Origin: CAZWDL01 sp964632995
Lineage (GTDB): Bacteria > Bacteroidota > Bacteroidia > Chitinophagales > Saprospiraceae
NCBI GenBank assembly: GCA_964632995.1
Contig: CAZWDL010000150.1
Coordinates: 1 to 15,004 of the forward strand
Direction of reading: 5' to 3'
Length of the DNA stretch: 15,004 nucleotides
Shown in pieces: positions 1 through 6,920 of this stretch (within the stretch, counting starts at the first letter, position 1; each line of letters starts with the position of its first letter). Below the pieces are notes generated by a model. It searched no databases, had not been told where the DNA came from, and worked only from the letters and a program-made list of their open reading frames with translations. Both the position numbers and the translations under genes were made by a program.

Positions 1-1041
1 ATCCGCACCTACGGCGAATGGCGCCCCTTCCGCGATCCGGCACGCATCTGGCTCAACGCCGCCGCCCTGCCCCTGCCCTACCGGGATGAGGATATGGAAG
101 ACACCTATTACGCCCACGCCGCCGCCGAATTTATCGAAGCTAATCAGGATAAGCGATTCTGCCTCTGGGTGGGCTTCCACAATCCGCATTCGCCGTTCAA
201 CTTCCCCACAGAATACCGCGACAAATACCAACCGGAAACCATGCCGCTTCCCGAAGGCAGCCCCGAGGACGACCGCTGGATTCCGCAGGTATTTAAAGAT
301 CTCAGCGAAGAAGAAAAACAGGGCATCGTCGCCGCTTACTACACTTCGGTAGAGCATATGGATAAGAACGCAGGCATCATTCTCGATAAAATCGACGCGC
401 TGGGGCTCGATGATAATACGATGGTGATATACATCGGTGATCAGGGCTACCTGCTCGGACACCACAAGCGCTTTGAGAAGCACATGATGTGGGAGGAGGC
501 CATACGTTCTCCCCTGGTTATTCAGGCCGGCAGCCGCTACGGCCGCAACCGCAGCAGTGACGCCCTCACCGAATTCATCGACCTGACCCCCACCCTGCTG
601 GAAGCCCTGGCCGTCGATCCGCTGCCTTCCGTACAGGGTCGAAGCCTGATGCCGGTGCTCAGCGGCGAGACGGAAACCCACAAAGACCTCGTCTTCTCCG
701 AGTTTCTGGTGGACAACAAGGCCATGGTGTGCAACGAACGCTGGAAGTACATCTTCAGCACCGGCAAGCGCGACCTGGGACAGGGCTACGAGACCGGCAA
801 TCCGCCGCCGGGGATCACCCACCGGCTTTACGACCTGCAGGAAGATCCCACTGAGACGACTAATGTCGCGGGCAAACCGGAAAATCAGGAGGTGCTGAAC
901 GACCTGCAGCAGGCCATGGTCGACCTATTCCGGGAAACCTATCCCGGCGCGGATACCATACCGGCTGATCTTTCTTTAGAAGAACAATTGGTCCGCTTCT
1001 GCGTGCCGCCGGATGAGGGGGCGGTGATTGAGGCAAAGTGA
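1..1041 (+). CDS. Family S1 sulfatase, C-terminal part (5' end outside window)
   Basis: Hydrolyses sulfate esters, probably on a sulfated glycan or other organic sulfate. The reading frame is open from base 1, so the N-terminal part with the formylglycine motif (C-x-P/A-S-R) lies upstream and cannot be seen. Visible signs of the family are the VGFHNPHSPF segment (about nt 169-198), a D-Q-G-Y-L-L-G-H-H stretch at nt 439-465 where the Asp matches the conserved metal ligand of the D-[HN]-G motif, the downstream K-H-M-M-W-E-E-x-x-R-x-P segment, and a C-terminal RLYDLQEDPTETTNVA block typical of S1 sulfatases. The Q in D-Q-G replaces the more usual H or N. The next gene on the same strand is a secreted GH3 enzyme, which fits polysaccharide breakdown, but a 494-nt gap separates them, so a shared operon is uncertain. 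The substrate cannot be told. Confidence 0.93.
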   Translation: MRTYGEWRPFRDPARIWLNAAALPLPYRDEDMEDTYYAHAAAEFIEANQDKRFCLWVGFHNPHSPFNFPTEYRDKYQPETMPLPEGSPEDDRWIPQVFKDLSEEEKQGIVAAYYTSVEHMDKNAGIILDKIDALGLDDNTMVIYIGDQGYLLGHHKRFEKHMMWEEAIRSPLVIQAGSRYGRNRSSDALTEFIDLTPTLLEALAVDPLPSVQGRSLMPVLSGETETHKDLVFSEFLVDNKAMVCNERWKYIFSTGKRDLGQGYETGNPPPGITHRLYDLQEDPTETTNVAGKPENQEVLNDLQQAMVDLFRETYPGADTIPADLSLEEQLVRFCVPPDEGAVIEAK

Positions 1042-1090
1042 TGGTGATGGCATTGTTTCATGGTTGAGGTTACTCCGAAAATTGAAATTA

Positions 1091-1128
1091 CACAGAGATG
1101 CTCAGAGAAGACACAGAGGTTAACAGAG
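1091..1128. repeat. Degenerate CACAGAG tract with ~10-nt period
   Basis: The word CAGAG occurs at 1093, 1103, 1114 and 1124, each copy preceded by variable bases, giving a period close to one DNA helical turn. Related pyrimidine/TTTGTG tracts occur on the other strand sense at 1474-1498 and 4639-4671. Tracts of this type recur between genes in many environmental bacteria; their role is not known to me. Confidence 0.4.
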
Positions 1129-1181
1129 TGGGTTTATTGAAAAAATGTATTAAGCTTTCGCAAAAAGATGGAAGGCATAAC

Positions 1182-1344
1182 GAAGTTGTTTAAAGTTTTC
1201 TCACTGGGCTACGCGCGAAGCATTGTGCCCCCTGACTTCAGCTATTTTTCGTCCCGTACCTTCCAGGTACGAAACTCAAAATGAGTTTCGTCAGGGAACA
1301 CAAGCCTTCACGCTCGCAGACAGCAGAAAACTTTAAACAACTTC
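1182..1344. repeat. 163-bp fold-back (MITE- or REP-like) element
   Basis: The ends are perfect 20-bp inverted repeats (1182-1201 and 1325-1344). Going inward, the arms stay imperfectly complementary: CCCCCTGAC near 1228-1236 faces GTCAGGGAA near 1290-1298, with further matches on both sides. The centre has two small perfect hairpins, CGTACC/GGTACG (about 1255-1271) and ACGAAACTC/GAGTTTCGT (about 1268-1291). Such a layout is typical of non-autonomous palindromic elements or extragenic palindromes. I see no transposase and cannot identify a target-site duplication. It could also act as a transcript end or processing site between the sulfatase and GH3 genes. Confidence 0.7.
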
Positions 1345-1473
1345 AACGAATCAACATCTCCATAACCATAGCTTTATAATTATTACACGAAACTGCCACT
1401 CGCTTACTTTTGGGGCAGTTAAAATCACGATGCGTTACAGAGTGGCTATGAATTACTTAAATATTTGTGCAGG

Positions 1474-1506
1474 TTTGTGACTCCTTTGCGGTGTTTTGTA
1501 TAATTT
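1474..1506 (+). promoter_or_regulatory. Candidate Bacteroidota-type promoter for the GH3 gene
   Basis: TTTG at 1474-1477 is followed 21 nt later by TATAATTT at 1499-1506. This resembles the Bacteroidota -33 TTTG / -7 TAnnTTTG layout and also contains an exact TATAAT. It ends 29 nt before the ATG at 1536, which supports that start over the in-frame ATG at 1467. Confidence 0.4.
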
Positions 1507-1535
1507 CCACTGAAAAATCAACAAAAAATAAATAC

Positions 1536-3797
1536 ATGAGAACCCTTCCCATTCCTATTTTAATTTTCCTCTTAACCGGATTTCTTATGAGCATACAGGC
1601 GCAGGAAAGCGTGCTGCGCCGCTACAATGACCAGGTAGAAGAACTGCTCGGACAGATGACCCTCGAAGAAAAGGTAGGTCAGATGACCCAGGTCACGATT
1701 GATGTCGTGCTGGTAGGCGAAGCCTACGCGCCGGCCGCCCCCGCCCGCATCAACCCCAATAAGTTGCAGACCGCCATCCAGGACTACAAGGTAGGCTCCA
1801 TCCTCAACACGCCCTCGGGACTGCTGCTGGATCGCGAGCAGTGGCGCGTGATGCTGGATCAGATCCACGCCGAGACAGAGGAGACGCGGCTGAAGATCCC
1901 CATCCTCTACGGCGTCGACGCCATTCACGGCGTCAACTACTGCCGGGAGGCCACCATCTTTCCGCAGCCGGTGAGCGTCGCCGCCACCTGGAATACGGCG
2001 CTGGCCAGGCGCATCGCCGAGATTACCGCTTACGAGTCGCGCGCCGCTGGATTTCCCTGGAACTTCTCCCCTGCCCTGGACGTGGGCCGCACCCCGGAAT
2101 GGCCGCGCCTGTGGGAGTCCTTCGGCGAGGATGTCTATGTCAACCAGATTATGGGCGCCGCCACCGTCATCGGCTATCAGGGTATCGACCCATCGAACAA
2201 AAATAAAGTCGCCGCCTGCCTCAAGCACTACACCGGCTACGGCATGCCGCTGAGCGGCAAGGACCGCACCCCGGCCTGGATACCGGAGCGCTTTCTGCGC
2301 GAGTACTACCTGCCGGCTTACGAAGCCGCCATCCAGGCCGGCGCCCTCAGCGTGATGATCAACTCGGGCGAAATCAACGGCGTGCCGGTGCACGCCAGCC
2401 ACTACCTGCTCACCGAAGTGCTGCGCAAAGAGTTGGGCTTCAACGGTATTGCCGTCAGCGACTGGCAGGATATCGACTACCTGCACACCCGCCATAAGAT
2501 CGCCCCCACGATGAAGGACGCCGTGCGCATGGCCGTCGAAGCGGGCGTAGATATGAGCATGACGCCGACCACCTTCGAATTCGCCGAGCTGCTCGTCGAG
2601 CTGGTTAAAGAAGGCAGCATCAGCGAGGAACGCATCGACCAGTCGGTGCGCCGCATCCTGGGCGTCAAATTCGCCTTGGGGCTCTTCGATGAAGTGCTAT
2701 ACCCGCTGTCGGACTATCCCGACTTCGGCTCCGATGAATTCTGGGCCGTCAGCAAGCAGGCCGCTACCGAATCGATCGTACTGTTGAAGAACGAAGAAAG
2801 CATCCTGCCTTTGCCCGATGACGCCAATATCCTCGTCACCGGCCCCGCCGCCAATAGCATGCGATCGCTGAACGGCGGATGGACGGGCACCTGGCAGGGC
2901 GATATCGCCGATGAGATGTTCGAAGAACAAAACACCATCCTGGAAGCCCTGCAAGGTAAGCTCGGCGAGGACCAGATCACCTACCTCGAAGGCAGCACCT
3001 GGGAAGAGACCGGCGACCTGGCTGAAGTCACCCAACAGGCGCGTGCTGCCGACTACGTCGTACTCTGCCTGGGAGAAACGTCCTACACCGAAGATGCCGG
3101 CAATCTCAACGACCTGTACATAAGCGCGGCGCAAACCCTGCTGGCCCAGCAGATCGCCGCCGCCGGCACACCGGTCATCCTGGTGCTGGCCGAAGGGCGC
3201 CCGCGCGTCATCAGCAAGTTTGAAAACCAGATGGCCGCCGTCGTCGGCGCCTTCCTGCCCGGCCCCATGAGCGGCGACGCCATCGCCGACCTGCTCTTCG
3301 GCGACGCCAACTTCTCGGGTAAGCTGCCCTTCACCTACCCGCGCTATCCGAACTCCATCGCCCCCTACGATCACAAATACACCGAAGACCGCGACGTGAT
3401 GATTTCGGGGCAATCGTACAACCCCCAATACACCTTCGGCCACGGCCTGAGCTACAGCACTTTTGAATACAGCAACCTGAAGCTCAGCACCAACACCCTG
3501 GGACCCGATAGTGAACTGGAGATCAGCGTGGATATCCGAAACACCGGCGATATGGCCGGCATGGAGCCCGTGCTCCTCTACACGCGCGACCGCTACGCCA
3601 GCATCACCCCGCCGGTGCGCCGCCTGCGCGCCTTCGATAAGATCGAACTGCAGCCCGGCGAAAACAAAACGGTTTCCTTTACCCTCACACCCGACGACCT
3701 GTCCTTCGTCGGCCTCGACAATACCTGGGTGATCGAACCGGGCGAGTTTGTCGTGGAAATCGGCGGACTGGAGGCCGAGTTTGATTATGAAGAGTAA
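1536..3797 (+). CDS. Secreted family 3 glycoside hydrolase (beta-glucosidase type)
   Basis: Releases terminal beta-linked glucose or related sugars from oligosaccharides by a retaining mechanism, acting in the periplasm or outside the cell. The ATG at 1536 is chosen because the protein then begins with a clear signal peptide (residues about 1-23, hydrophobic core, ending SIQAQ). An in-frame ATG at 1467 would add 23 polar residues before it and would lie upstream of the likely promoter. The 753-aa protein has the full GH3 layout. The N-terminal barrel carries a K-H-Y-T-G-Y-G segment and the nucleophile motif V-S-D-W-Q with Asp309. The alpha/beta sandwich domain starts near ESIVLLKNE, and its GETSYTED segment gives Glu519 as the likely acid/base, similar to plant exo-glucanases. 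A fibronectin-III-like domain fills the last ~75 residues. The exact sugar specificity cannot be read from sequence. Confidence 0.95.
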   Translation: MRTLPIPILIFLLTGFLMSIQAQESVLRRYNDQVEELLGQMTLEEKVGQMTQVTIDVVLVGEAYAPAAPARINPNKLQTAIQDYKVGSILNTPSGLLLDREQWRVMLDQIHAETEETRLKIPILYGVDAIHGVNYCREATIFPQPVSVAATWNTALARRIAEITAYESRAAGFPWNFSPALDVGRTPEWPRLWESFGEDVYVNQIMGAATVIGYQGIDPSNKNKVAACLKHYTGYGMPLSGKDRTPAWIPERFLREYYLPAYEAAIQAGALSVMINSGEINGVPVHASHYLLTEVLRKELGFNGIAVSDWQDIDYLHTRHKIAPTMKDAVRMAVEAGVDMSMTPTTFEFAELLVELVKEGSISEERIDQSVRRILGVKFALGLFDEVLYPLSDYPDFGSDEFWAVSKQAATESIVLLKNEESILPLPDDANILVTGPAANSMRSLNGGWTGTWQGDIADEMFEEQNTILEALQGKLGEDQITYLEGSTWEETGDLAEVTQQARAADYVVLCLGETSYTEDAGNLNDLYISAAQTLLAQQIAAAGTPVILVLAEGRPRVISKFENQMAAVVGAFLPGPMSGDAIADLLFGDANFSGKLPFTYPRYPNSIAPYDHKYTEDRDVMISGQSYNPQYTFGHGLSYSTFEYSNLKLSTNTLGPDSELEISVDIRNTGDMAGMEPVLLYTRDRYASITPPVRRLRAFDKIELQPGENKTVSFTLTPDDLSFVGLDNTWVIEPGEFVVEIGGLEAEFDYEE

Positions 3798-3940
3798 GTT
3801 TAGAAGTTTAGTCGCCGCCCCGCTGGGACGGCTGGTTTAGGAGTTTAGCAGGTCTGAAACCGGGAATCTCATTTTCAGACCTGCTAAACTCCTAAACCAG
3901 CCCCGACACGTAGTGTCGCGGGCGACTAAACTTCTAAACT
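3797..3940. repeat. 144-bp nested perfect inverted repeat (fold-back element)
   Basis: The outer arms 3797-3816 and 3921-3940 are perfect 20-bp reverse complements. The inner arms 3832-3859 and 3873-3900 are perfect 28-bp reverse complements around a 13-nt loop. Between outer and inner right arms lies another hairpin, CGACAC-GTA-GTGTCG (3904-3918). The left arms also contain near-direct copies of GTTTAGAAGTTTAG / GTTTAGGAGTTTAG. The element begins on the last base of the GH3 stop codon and ends 14 nt before the next ATG. It could act as a strong terminator or RNA-stabilising hairpin, but its length and nested form point to a repetitive palindromic element. Confidence 0.85.
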
Positions 3941-3954
3941 CCAACCAGACGCAC

Positions 3955-4338
3955 ATGAAAACCCTCACCCGCATCCCCGTCGATTCCTCCATGCTCAGCG
4001 CCGTCGGTTACGACGAGGAAAAGCAGGTCTTCTACGCCGAATTCTCCCGCGACGGTAAGATCTACGCCGAAAAGTACGGCACCCCCACGGATGAAGACTT
4101 CGCCTTCATCGCCATCAATGGAGAGCAGGTCCGCCTCAGGATGCAGGACTTCCAGATCGACAACGAAGCCCGGACCCGGAAGGTCGTCTACGCAAATGAC
4201 AACTACGAAGTCACGGTCGACCTGCAGGAAACTAAAAGAGCTGATCAGGAAGTCATGGTGAATACCGGGACGCTGACGCTGAAAACCCAGGAGGGAAAGA
4301 CGGTGGAGCAAGAGGTTTACGGGGTTTGTGGGTGTTAA
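3955..4338 (+). CDS. Small protein with KTSC-like N-terminal region
   Basis: A 127-aa protein of unknown function. The ATG at 3955 is preferred because the longer open frame from 3913 would begin inside the palindromic element. Residues about 8-45 (VDSS, then VGYD, then F-x-x-D-G-K-I-Y and a G-T-P turn) look like the KTSC domain, a short domain of unknown role named for a Lys-Thr-Ser-Cys motif. The usual C-terminal half of KTSC is not clear here. The remaining ~70 residues are rich in charged beta-strand-like sequence and end in VYGVCGC. There is no signal peptide or membrane segment. Codon use and GC content match the GH3 gene. The coding call is fairly safe; the domain call is a tentative reading by eye. 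Confidence 0.65.
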   Translation: MKTLTRIPVDSSMLSAVGYDEEKQVFYAEFSRDGKIYAEKYGTPTDEDFAFIAINGEQVRLRMQDFQIDNEARTRKVVYANDNYEVTVDLQETKRADQEVMVNTGTLTLKTQEGKTVEQEVYGVCGC

Positions 4339-4758
4339 TCCATCCCGCCAGACTGTGCTTTCCCCTGGCCGCCGTGGTCATTACACCGGCGAAGGCTGCC
4401 CGACGCAACCAGGTGGCTTCGAATCCCACATTCAGGGCGCGCCCTTGAAGGCGCACCCTGACGTGGCAGCGTACCACTTTCAGTAGAAGCCCCCCTCAAT
4501 CCCCAAAGGAAGAAAAACCCCAGCTCCTCCCCTTTGGGGAGGTGGCCGAAGGCCGGAGGGGGGCATCTCCTCCCCCCAGGGGAGGTGGCCGAAGGCCGGA
4601 GGGGCCTCAGAGTACCTGTTAGCACAGCTGAATGAATAGCTTTGTGTTTCTTCGCGCCTCCTTTGTGTCCAAACCTGTCCGCGCAGCAATCGATCAGGAA
4701 GACAATTTGACGTTTTCAGAGATTTCCGCTCCTTTTCCCTTTTTTCCTGGCGCGCCGT
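4339..4758. other. 420-nt gap without a supported gene, rich in repeats
   Basis: The gap separates the KTSC-like gene from the convergent WYL gene. It contains a hairpin-like TCAGGG...CCCTGA pair (4431-4460), two direct copies of a 26-bp GC-rich repeat (4536-4604), and a degenerate TTTGTG tract (4639-4671). Open frames across it on both strands are compositionally poor (proline, arginine and glycine-rich) and are not supported as genes. Confidence 0.6.
4536..4604. repeat. Two direct copies of a 26-bp GC-rich repeat
   Basis: Identical 26-bp units lie at 4536-4561 and 4579-4604, starting 43 nt apart. Each contains GGCC-GAA-GGCC, a 4-bp stem with a tri-loop, flanked by GGGGAGGT and GGAGGGG, and each is preceded by a C-rich run able to pair with the G-rich one. 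The pattern resembles intergenic repeats scattered through Bacteroidota genomes. No coding capacity is supported. Confidence 0.75.
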
Positions 4759-5799
4759 TCAGGCTCCCCCGTCCGGCGTTCCATACAGCTCCGCGATTGC
4801 CCGCGCCCGCTTCGCGACACGCTCACGCAGACTGAACGGCTTCAGCACTTCCACCTCTTCGCCGAACGACAGCAGGCGGCTTTCCAGCTCGTAATTGAGG
4901 ATGAGCTCGTAGCCGAAGACGATGCGCTCCTGCGTCTCCTCCAGCACCTGTTGGGTAGGATGCAGCGGCTTGGTGCGCAGATAGCGGGCGCGGAGGAGGC
5001 TGGCCGCGATGTGCACCCGCTCCACCGCTCCTTCCTCCGGAAGGGTGACGCCGACGACGTGGCGGTAGCGGCGCTCCGGATCGTAGCCGGGCTGTTCGTA
5101 GAAATCCTCCAGCAGATAAAGCTCCGCACGCTGAATGCGGTCCAGCGGGTGGGTATAGATCTTCTGCTTGCGATGTTCCCAGCCCACCAGAAACCAGCGG
5201 CTGTTGTACTCCTTAAGCAGGTAGGGACTGACGATGCGCCGCTGCGGTGCGGCTTCGTAAAAAGGCTGGTATTCAATCAGCAGACACTGCCGCTTATCGA
5301 TCGCTCTAAAGAGCGGGCCGATCCAATAGAGACCGCGAAGTTTGTCGTTGTACTCCAGTTGCACCAGCGTGCGCGGGTCCGGCGCCGGTTGCCCGTAGCG
5401 CAGGGCCTGCGATAGTCGAGCCACCATCTCTTCGATACCCGCTACCTGCTCAAAGCCCTGAAACTGACGGAGAATGACCAGGGCGTGTCGTAACTCCTTA
5501 AGATCCTCCTGGCCCAGCGGGCTGTTCGTGATGGAATAATTGGGATCGGTGTAGCGGTAAGTACGATTGCGGGCATCCCACTCGAGGGGCGCTTCGTAGC
5601 CCAGCTTGCTGCTGCGCATATCTGCAATGTCCTTTTTGATCGTGCGCTCGGATGGATCGGGCTCATCGCCGCGCCCCTGTTCGCGGATGGTTTCTCCGCA
5701 GGCTTCCGACAGCTCGCGCGAAGTCCAGCGTTGTCCTCGCTGCTGCAGACAACGGTCAATTACCCGGTAACGAATGAGGGCGTATGGATTGTAGGGCAT
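4759..5799 (-). CDS. WYL-domain transcriptional regulator, divergent from cas6
   Basis: A 346-aa DNA-binding regulator. The N-terminal ~90 residues form a helix-turn-helix region (W-T-S-R-E-L-S-E-A near 25-33, then S-E-R-T-I-K-K-D-I near 50-58, the likely recognition part). A linker follows. The WYL domain spans about 170-230 and has the hallmark segment S-P-Y-L-L-K...R-W-F-L-V-G-W (191-207), with Phe where the name-giving Tyr usually sits. The C-terminal WCX-type part includes LLSFGEEVEVLKP (about 310-322). WYL domains are known ligand sensors in prokaryotic defence and often sit next to CRISPR-Cas genes. Here the gene is divergent from cas6 across a 404-nt gap, so control of the cas operon is plausible but inferred. 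Its GC content matches cas6 and the flanking genome rather than the csm genes. A palindrome 29 nt upstream of its start codon is a possible operator. Confidence 0.92.
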   Translation of the reverse strand: MPYNPYALIRYRVIDRCLQQRGQRWTSRELSEACGETIREQGRGDEPDPSERTIKKDIADMRSSKLGYEAPLEWDARNRTYRYTDPNYSITNSPLGQEDLKELRHALVILRQFQGFEQVAGIEEMVARLSQALRYGQPAPDPRTLVQLEYNDKLRGLYWIGPLFRAIDKRQCLLIEYQPFYEAAPQRRIVSPYLLKEYNSRWFLVGWEHRKQKIYTHPLDRIQRAELYLLEDFYEQPGYDPERRYRHVVGVTLPEEGAVERVHIAASLLRARYLRTKPLHPTQQVLEETQERIVFGYELILNYELESRLLSFGEEVEVLKPFSLRERVAKRARAIAELYGTPDGGA

Positions 5800-5827
5800 C
5801 GGTCCTTAGATTTTTTTGCTTCTGTAA

Positions 5828-5839
5828 GTCGCCGGCGAC
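5828..5839. promoter_or_regulatory. Perfect 12-bp palindrome, candidate operator
   Basis: GTCGCCGGCGAC is self-complementary and lies 29 nt upstream of the WYL start codon, where a dimeric regulator controlling its own gene could bind. In GC-rich DNA such a palindrome can also arise by chance. Confidence 0.3.
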
Positions 5840-6004
5840 AGCTCGCCAACAGGCCGGTTTCAAAAAGTTGGCGTCAATTTACAATTCCTTACTACACCGT
5901 GCAAATAGACTGCACCCTCTCCGCTTAAGTTTGTGGCGTCCAAAATAACAAGGAAAAGCGATGAGAATGCTTGCCGGAAAAATGAAAAAAATCCCGGAAT
6001 TGTA

Positions 6005-6034
6005 TTGCTCTGTAGATAGGATTTGCTTATATTG
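6005..6034 (+). promoter_or_regulatory. Candidate promoter for the cas6-csm operon
   Basis: TTG at 6005-6007 and TATATTG at 6028-6034 are 20 nt apart, close to the Bacteroidota -33/-7 layout (TTTG, TAnnTTTG). The surrounding DNA is AT-rich compared with the coding DNA on either side. It would give a leader of about 160 nt before the cas6 ATG. Confidence 0.3.
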
Positions 6035-6141
6035 TGCTTTAACAAATAAAATCCTCTCCCCTGTATCACCCTCCGGGGCCTCCGCAAACCTTTTTGCGCC
6101 TGTTTTCCAAGAGAGCTGTCTACGTATATCTACACCTGCTG

Positions 6142-6163
6142 CTGCCGGTATCGCCGCCGGCAG
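6142..6163. other. Small GC hairpin in the cas6 leader
   Basis: CTGCCGG (6142-6148) and CCGGCAG (6157-6163) form a 7-bp stem with an 8-nt loop, 40 nt before the cas6 ATG. No T-run follows, so it is not a classic terminator. It could influence the leader RNA or be a binding site. Confidence 0.35.
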
Positions 6164-6203
6164 GGGTTAACTCTGTATTGCCTTAACCGAACGATAAACG
6201 CTT

Positions 6204-6920
6204 ATGCCCAAAATCCGATACCTCAAAATCCGATTCGCCAACCGACTGCATCCCCGCGAGCTGCCCTGCTTTCGCGCGGCCGTCATCGAAGCCACGGAAC
6301 GGGAGTCGAGCCTGTTCCACAACCACCGCAACCCGGAGGGCTACCACTACCGCTACCCGCTGATCCAGTACAAGATCGATCACCGCAAAGCCGCGATCGT
6401 CTGCCTCAACGACGGGGCCGACGACATCCACTACCTGCTCCGGCAACGCGACCTGGACCTGCGCATCGGCGATCGCCGGGAACGCTTCGAAATCGAAGAC
6501 GTCCGCCTCAACTACTTCAACGTGCAAACCTGGCAGACCTCCTTCGAATACAGCATCCTCAACTGGATGGCTCTCAATCAGAAAAATTTCAAACGCTACG
6601 AATCGCTCGACAGCGAAATCGAACGGCTGCAACTGCTGGAACGCATCCTCACCGGCAACCTCCTGGCCTTCGCCAAATACCTCGACTGGCGCGTGGAAGA
6701 CCGCATCGAAGTGCGCATCACCCGCCTCAAAGAACAACGCACCCTGCCCTATAAAGGCCATAAAGTGCGCTGCTTCTCGCTGAACTTCCGCTGCAACGTC
6801 TCGCTGCCGGACTATACGGGGATCGGCAAGGGGGCGAGTACGGGGTTTGGGGTGGTGAGGGGTATTAGAAAAAATTCTAAGAAAAAGTCAGAAAGCAAAG
6901 TAGCATCGGATGAGCAATAA
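6204..6920 (+). CDS. cas6: CRISPR endoribonuclease Cas6
   Basis: Cleaves the CRISPR precursor transcript inside each repeat to give crRNAs for the Csm complex. The 238-aa protein has the Cas6 pattern of Bacteroidota. A His-rich segment F-H-N-H-R (38-42) offers candidate catalytic or RNA-contacting histidines, R-Y-P-L-I-Q-Y-K (50-57) follows, and the glycine-rich loop G-I-G-K-G-A-S-T-G-F-G (206-216) near the C-terminus is the family hallmark. The last ~18 residues after V-V-R-G are a Lys/Ser-rich tail encoded by AT-rich DNA, unlike the rest of the gene (41 of 60 bases are G or C at 6241-6300). This looks like a recombination joint. The stop codon overlaps the csm1 start by 11 nt, so translation is probably coupled. 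Family assignment is secure; the catalytic residues are inferred. Confidence 0.93.
   Translation: MPKIRYLKIRFANRLHPRELPCFRAAVIEATERESSLFHNHRNPEGYHYRYPLIQYKIDHRKAAIVCLNDGADDIHYLLRQRDLDLRIGDRRERFEIEDVRLNYFNVQTWQTSFEYSILNWMALNQKNFKRYESLDSEIERLQLLERILTGNLLAFAKYLDWRVEDRIEVRITRLKEQRTLPYKGHKVRCFSLNFRCNVSLPDYTGIGKGASTGFGVVRGIRKNSKKKSESKVASDEQ
6865..6880. other. Palindrome at the GC-content junction
   Basis: TTAGAA-AAAA-TTCTAA is a perfect 6-bp inverted repeat sitting where GC-rich cas6 sequence changes to AT-rich sequence. It lies inside the coding region for the Cas6 tail. It may mark the recombination point or be chance in AT-rich DNA. Confidence 0.3.

Larger units (their letters stand above)
1042..1535. 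other. Intergenic region with degenerate repeats and a fold-back element
   Basis: No gene is supported in this 494-nt gap. It holds a weak tandem tract of CAGAG words about 10 nt apart (1091-1128), a 163-nt fold-back element (1182-1344), and a promoter-like pair just upstream of the GH3 gene (1474-1506). The rest shows nothing I recognise. Confidence 0.7.
5800..6203. other. Divergent regulatory region between the WYL gene and cas6
   Basis: This 404-nt gap holds no convincing gene; a 69-codon open frame at 5961-6170 has no recognisable features. It contains a perfect 12-bp palindrome near the WYL start (5828-5839), a repeated TGGCGTC word (5869-5875 and 5934-5940), a promoter-like pair facing cas6 (6005-6034), and a hairpin near cas6 (6142-6163). 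I see no CRISPR repeats in it. Confidence 0.65.

Noticed and set aside
1467..1535. ATG at 1467 as the GH3 start
   Set aside because: It adds 23 polar residues ahead of a textbook signal peptide and lies upstream of the best promoter candidate.
1572..3443. Long open frames on the minus strand opposite the GH3 gene
   Set aside because: They mirror the GC-rich codon pattern of the true gene, show no family motif, and the plus-strand GH3 motifs are complete.
4401..4425. A T-arm-like GTGGCTTCGAATCCCAC segment suggesting a tRNA
   Set aside because: No acceptor stem, D-arm or anticodon arm can be built around it; at most a remnant, more likely chance.
4335..4689. Overlapping minus-strand open frames across the repeat region
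   Set aside because: They are produced by the GC-rich direct repeats and encode low-complexity Gly/Pro/Arg sequence.
4632..4835. Open frame on the plus strand before and over the end of the WYL gene
   Set aside because: It overlaps the secure WYL coding region, is proline/alanine-rich, and contains a degenerate repeat tract; no family features.
6142..6163. Rho-independent terminator before cas6
   Set aside because: The 7-bp stem has no following T-run and lies within the presumed leader of the operon.
5961..6170. 69-codon open frame upstream of cas6
   Set aside because: No recognisable motif, it spans the likely promoter region, and its composition drifts along its length.
5800..6203. Possible short CRISPR array or degenerate repeat units next to cas6
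   Set aside because: Only a 7-nt word repeats (5869 and 5934); no regular repeat-spacer spacing.
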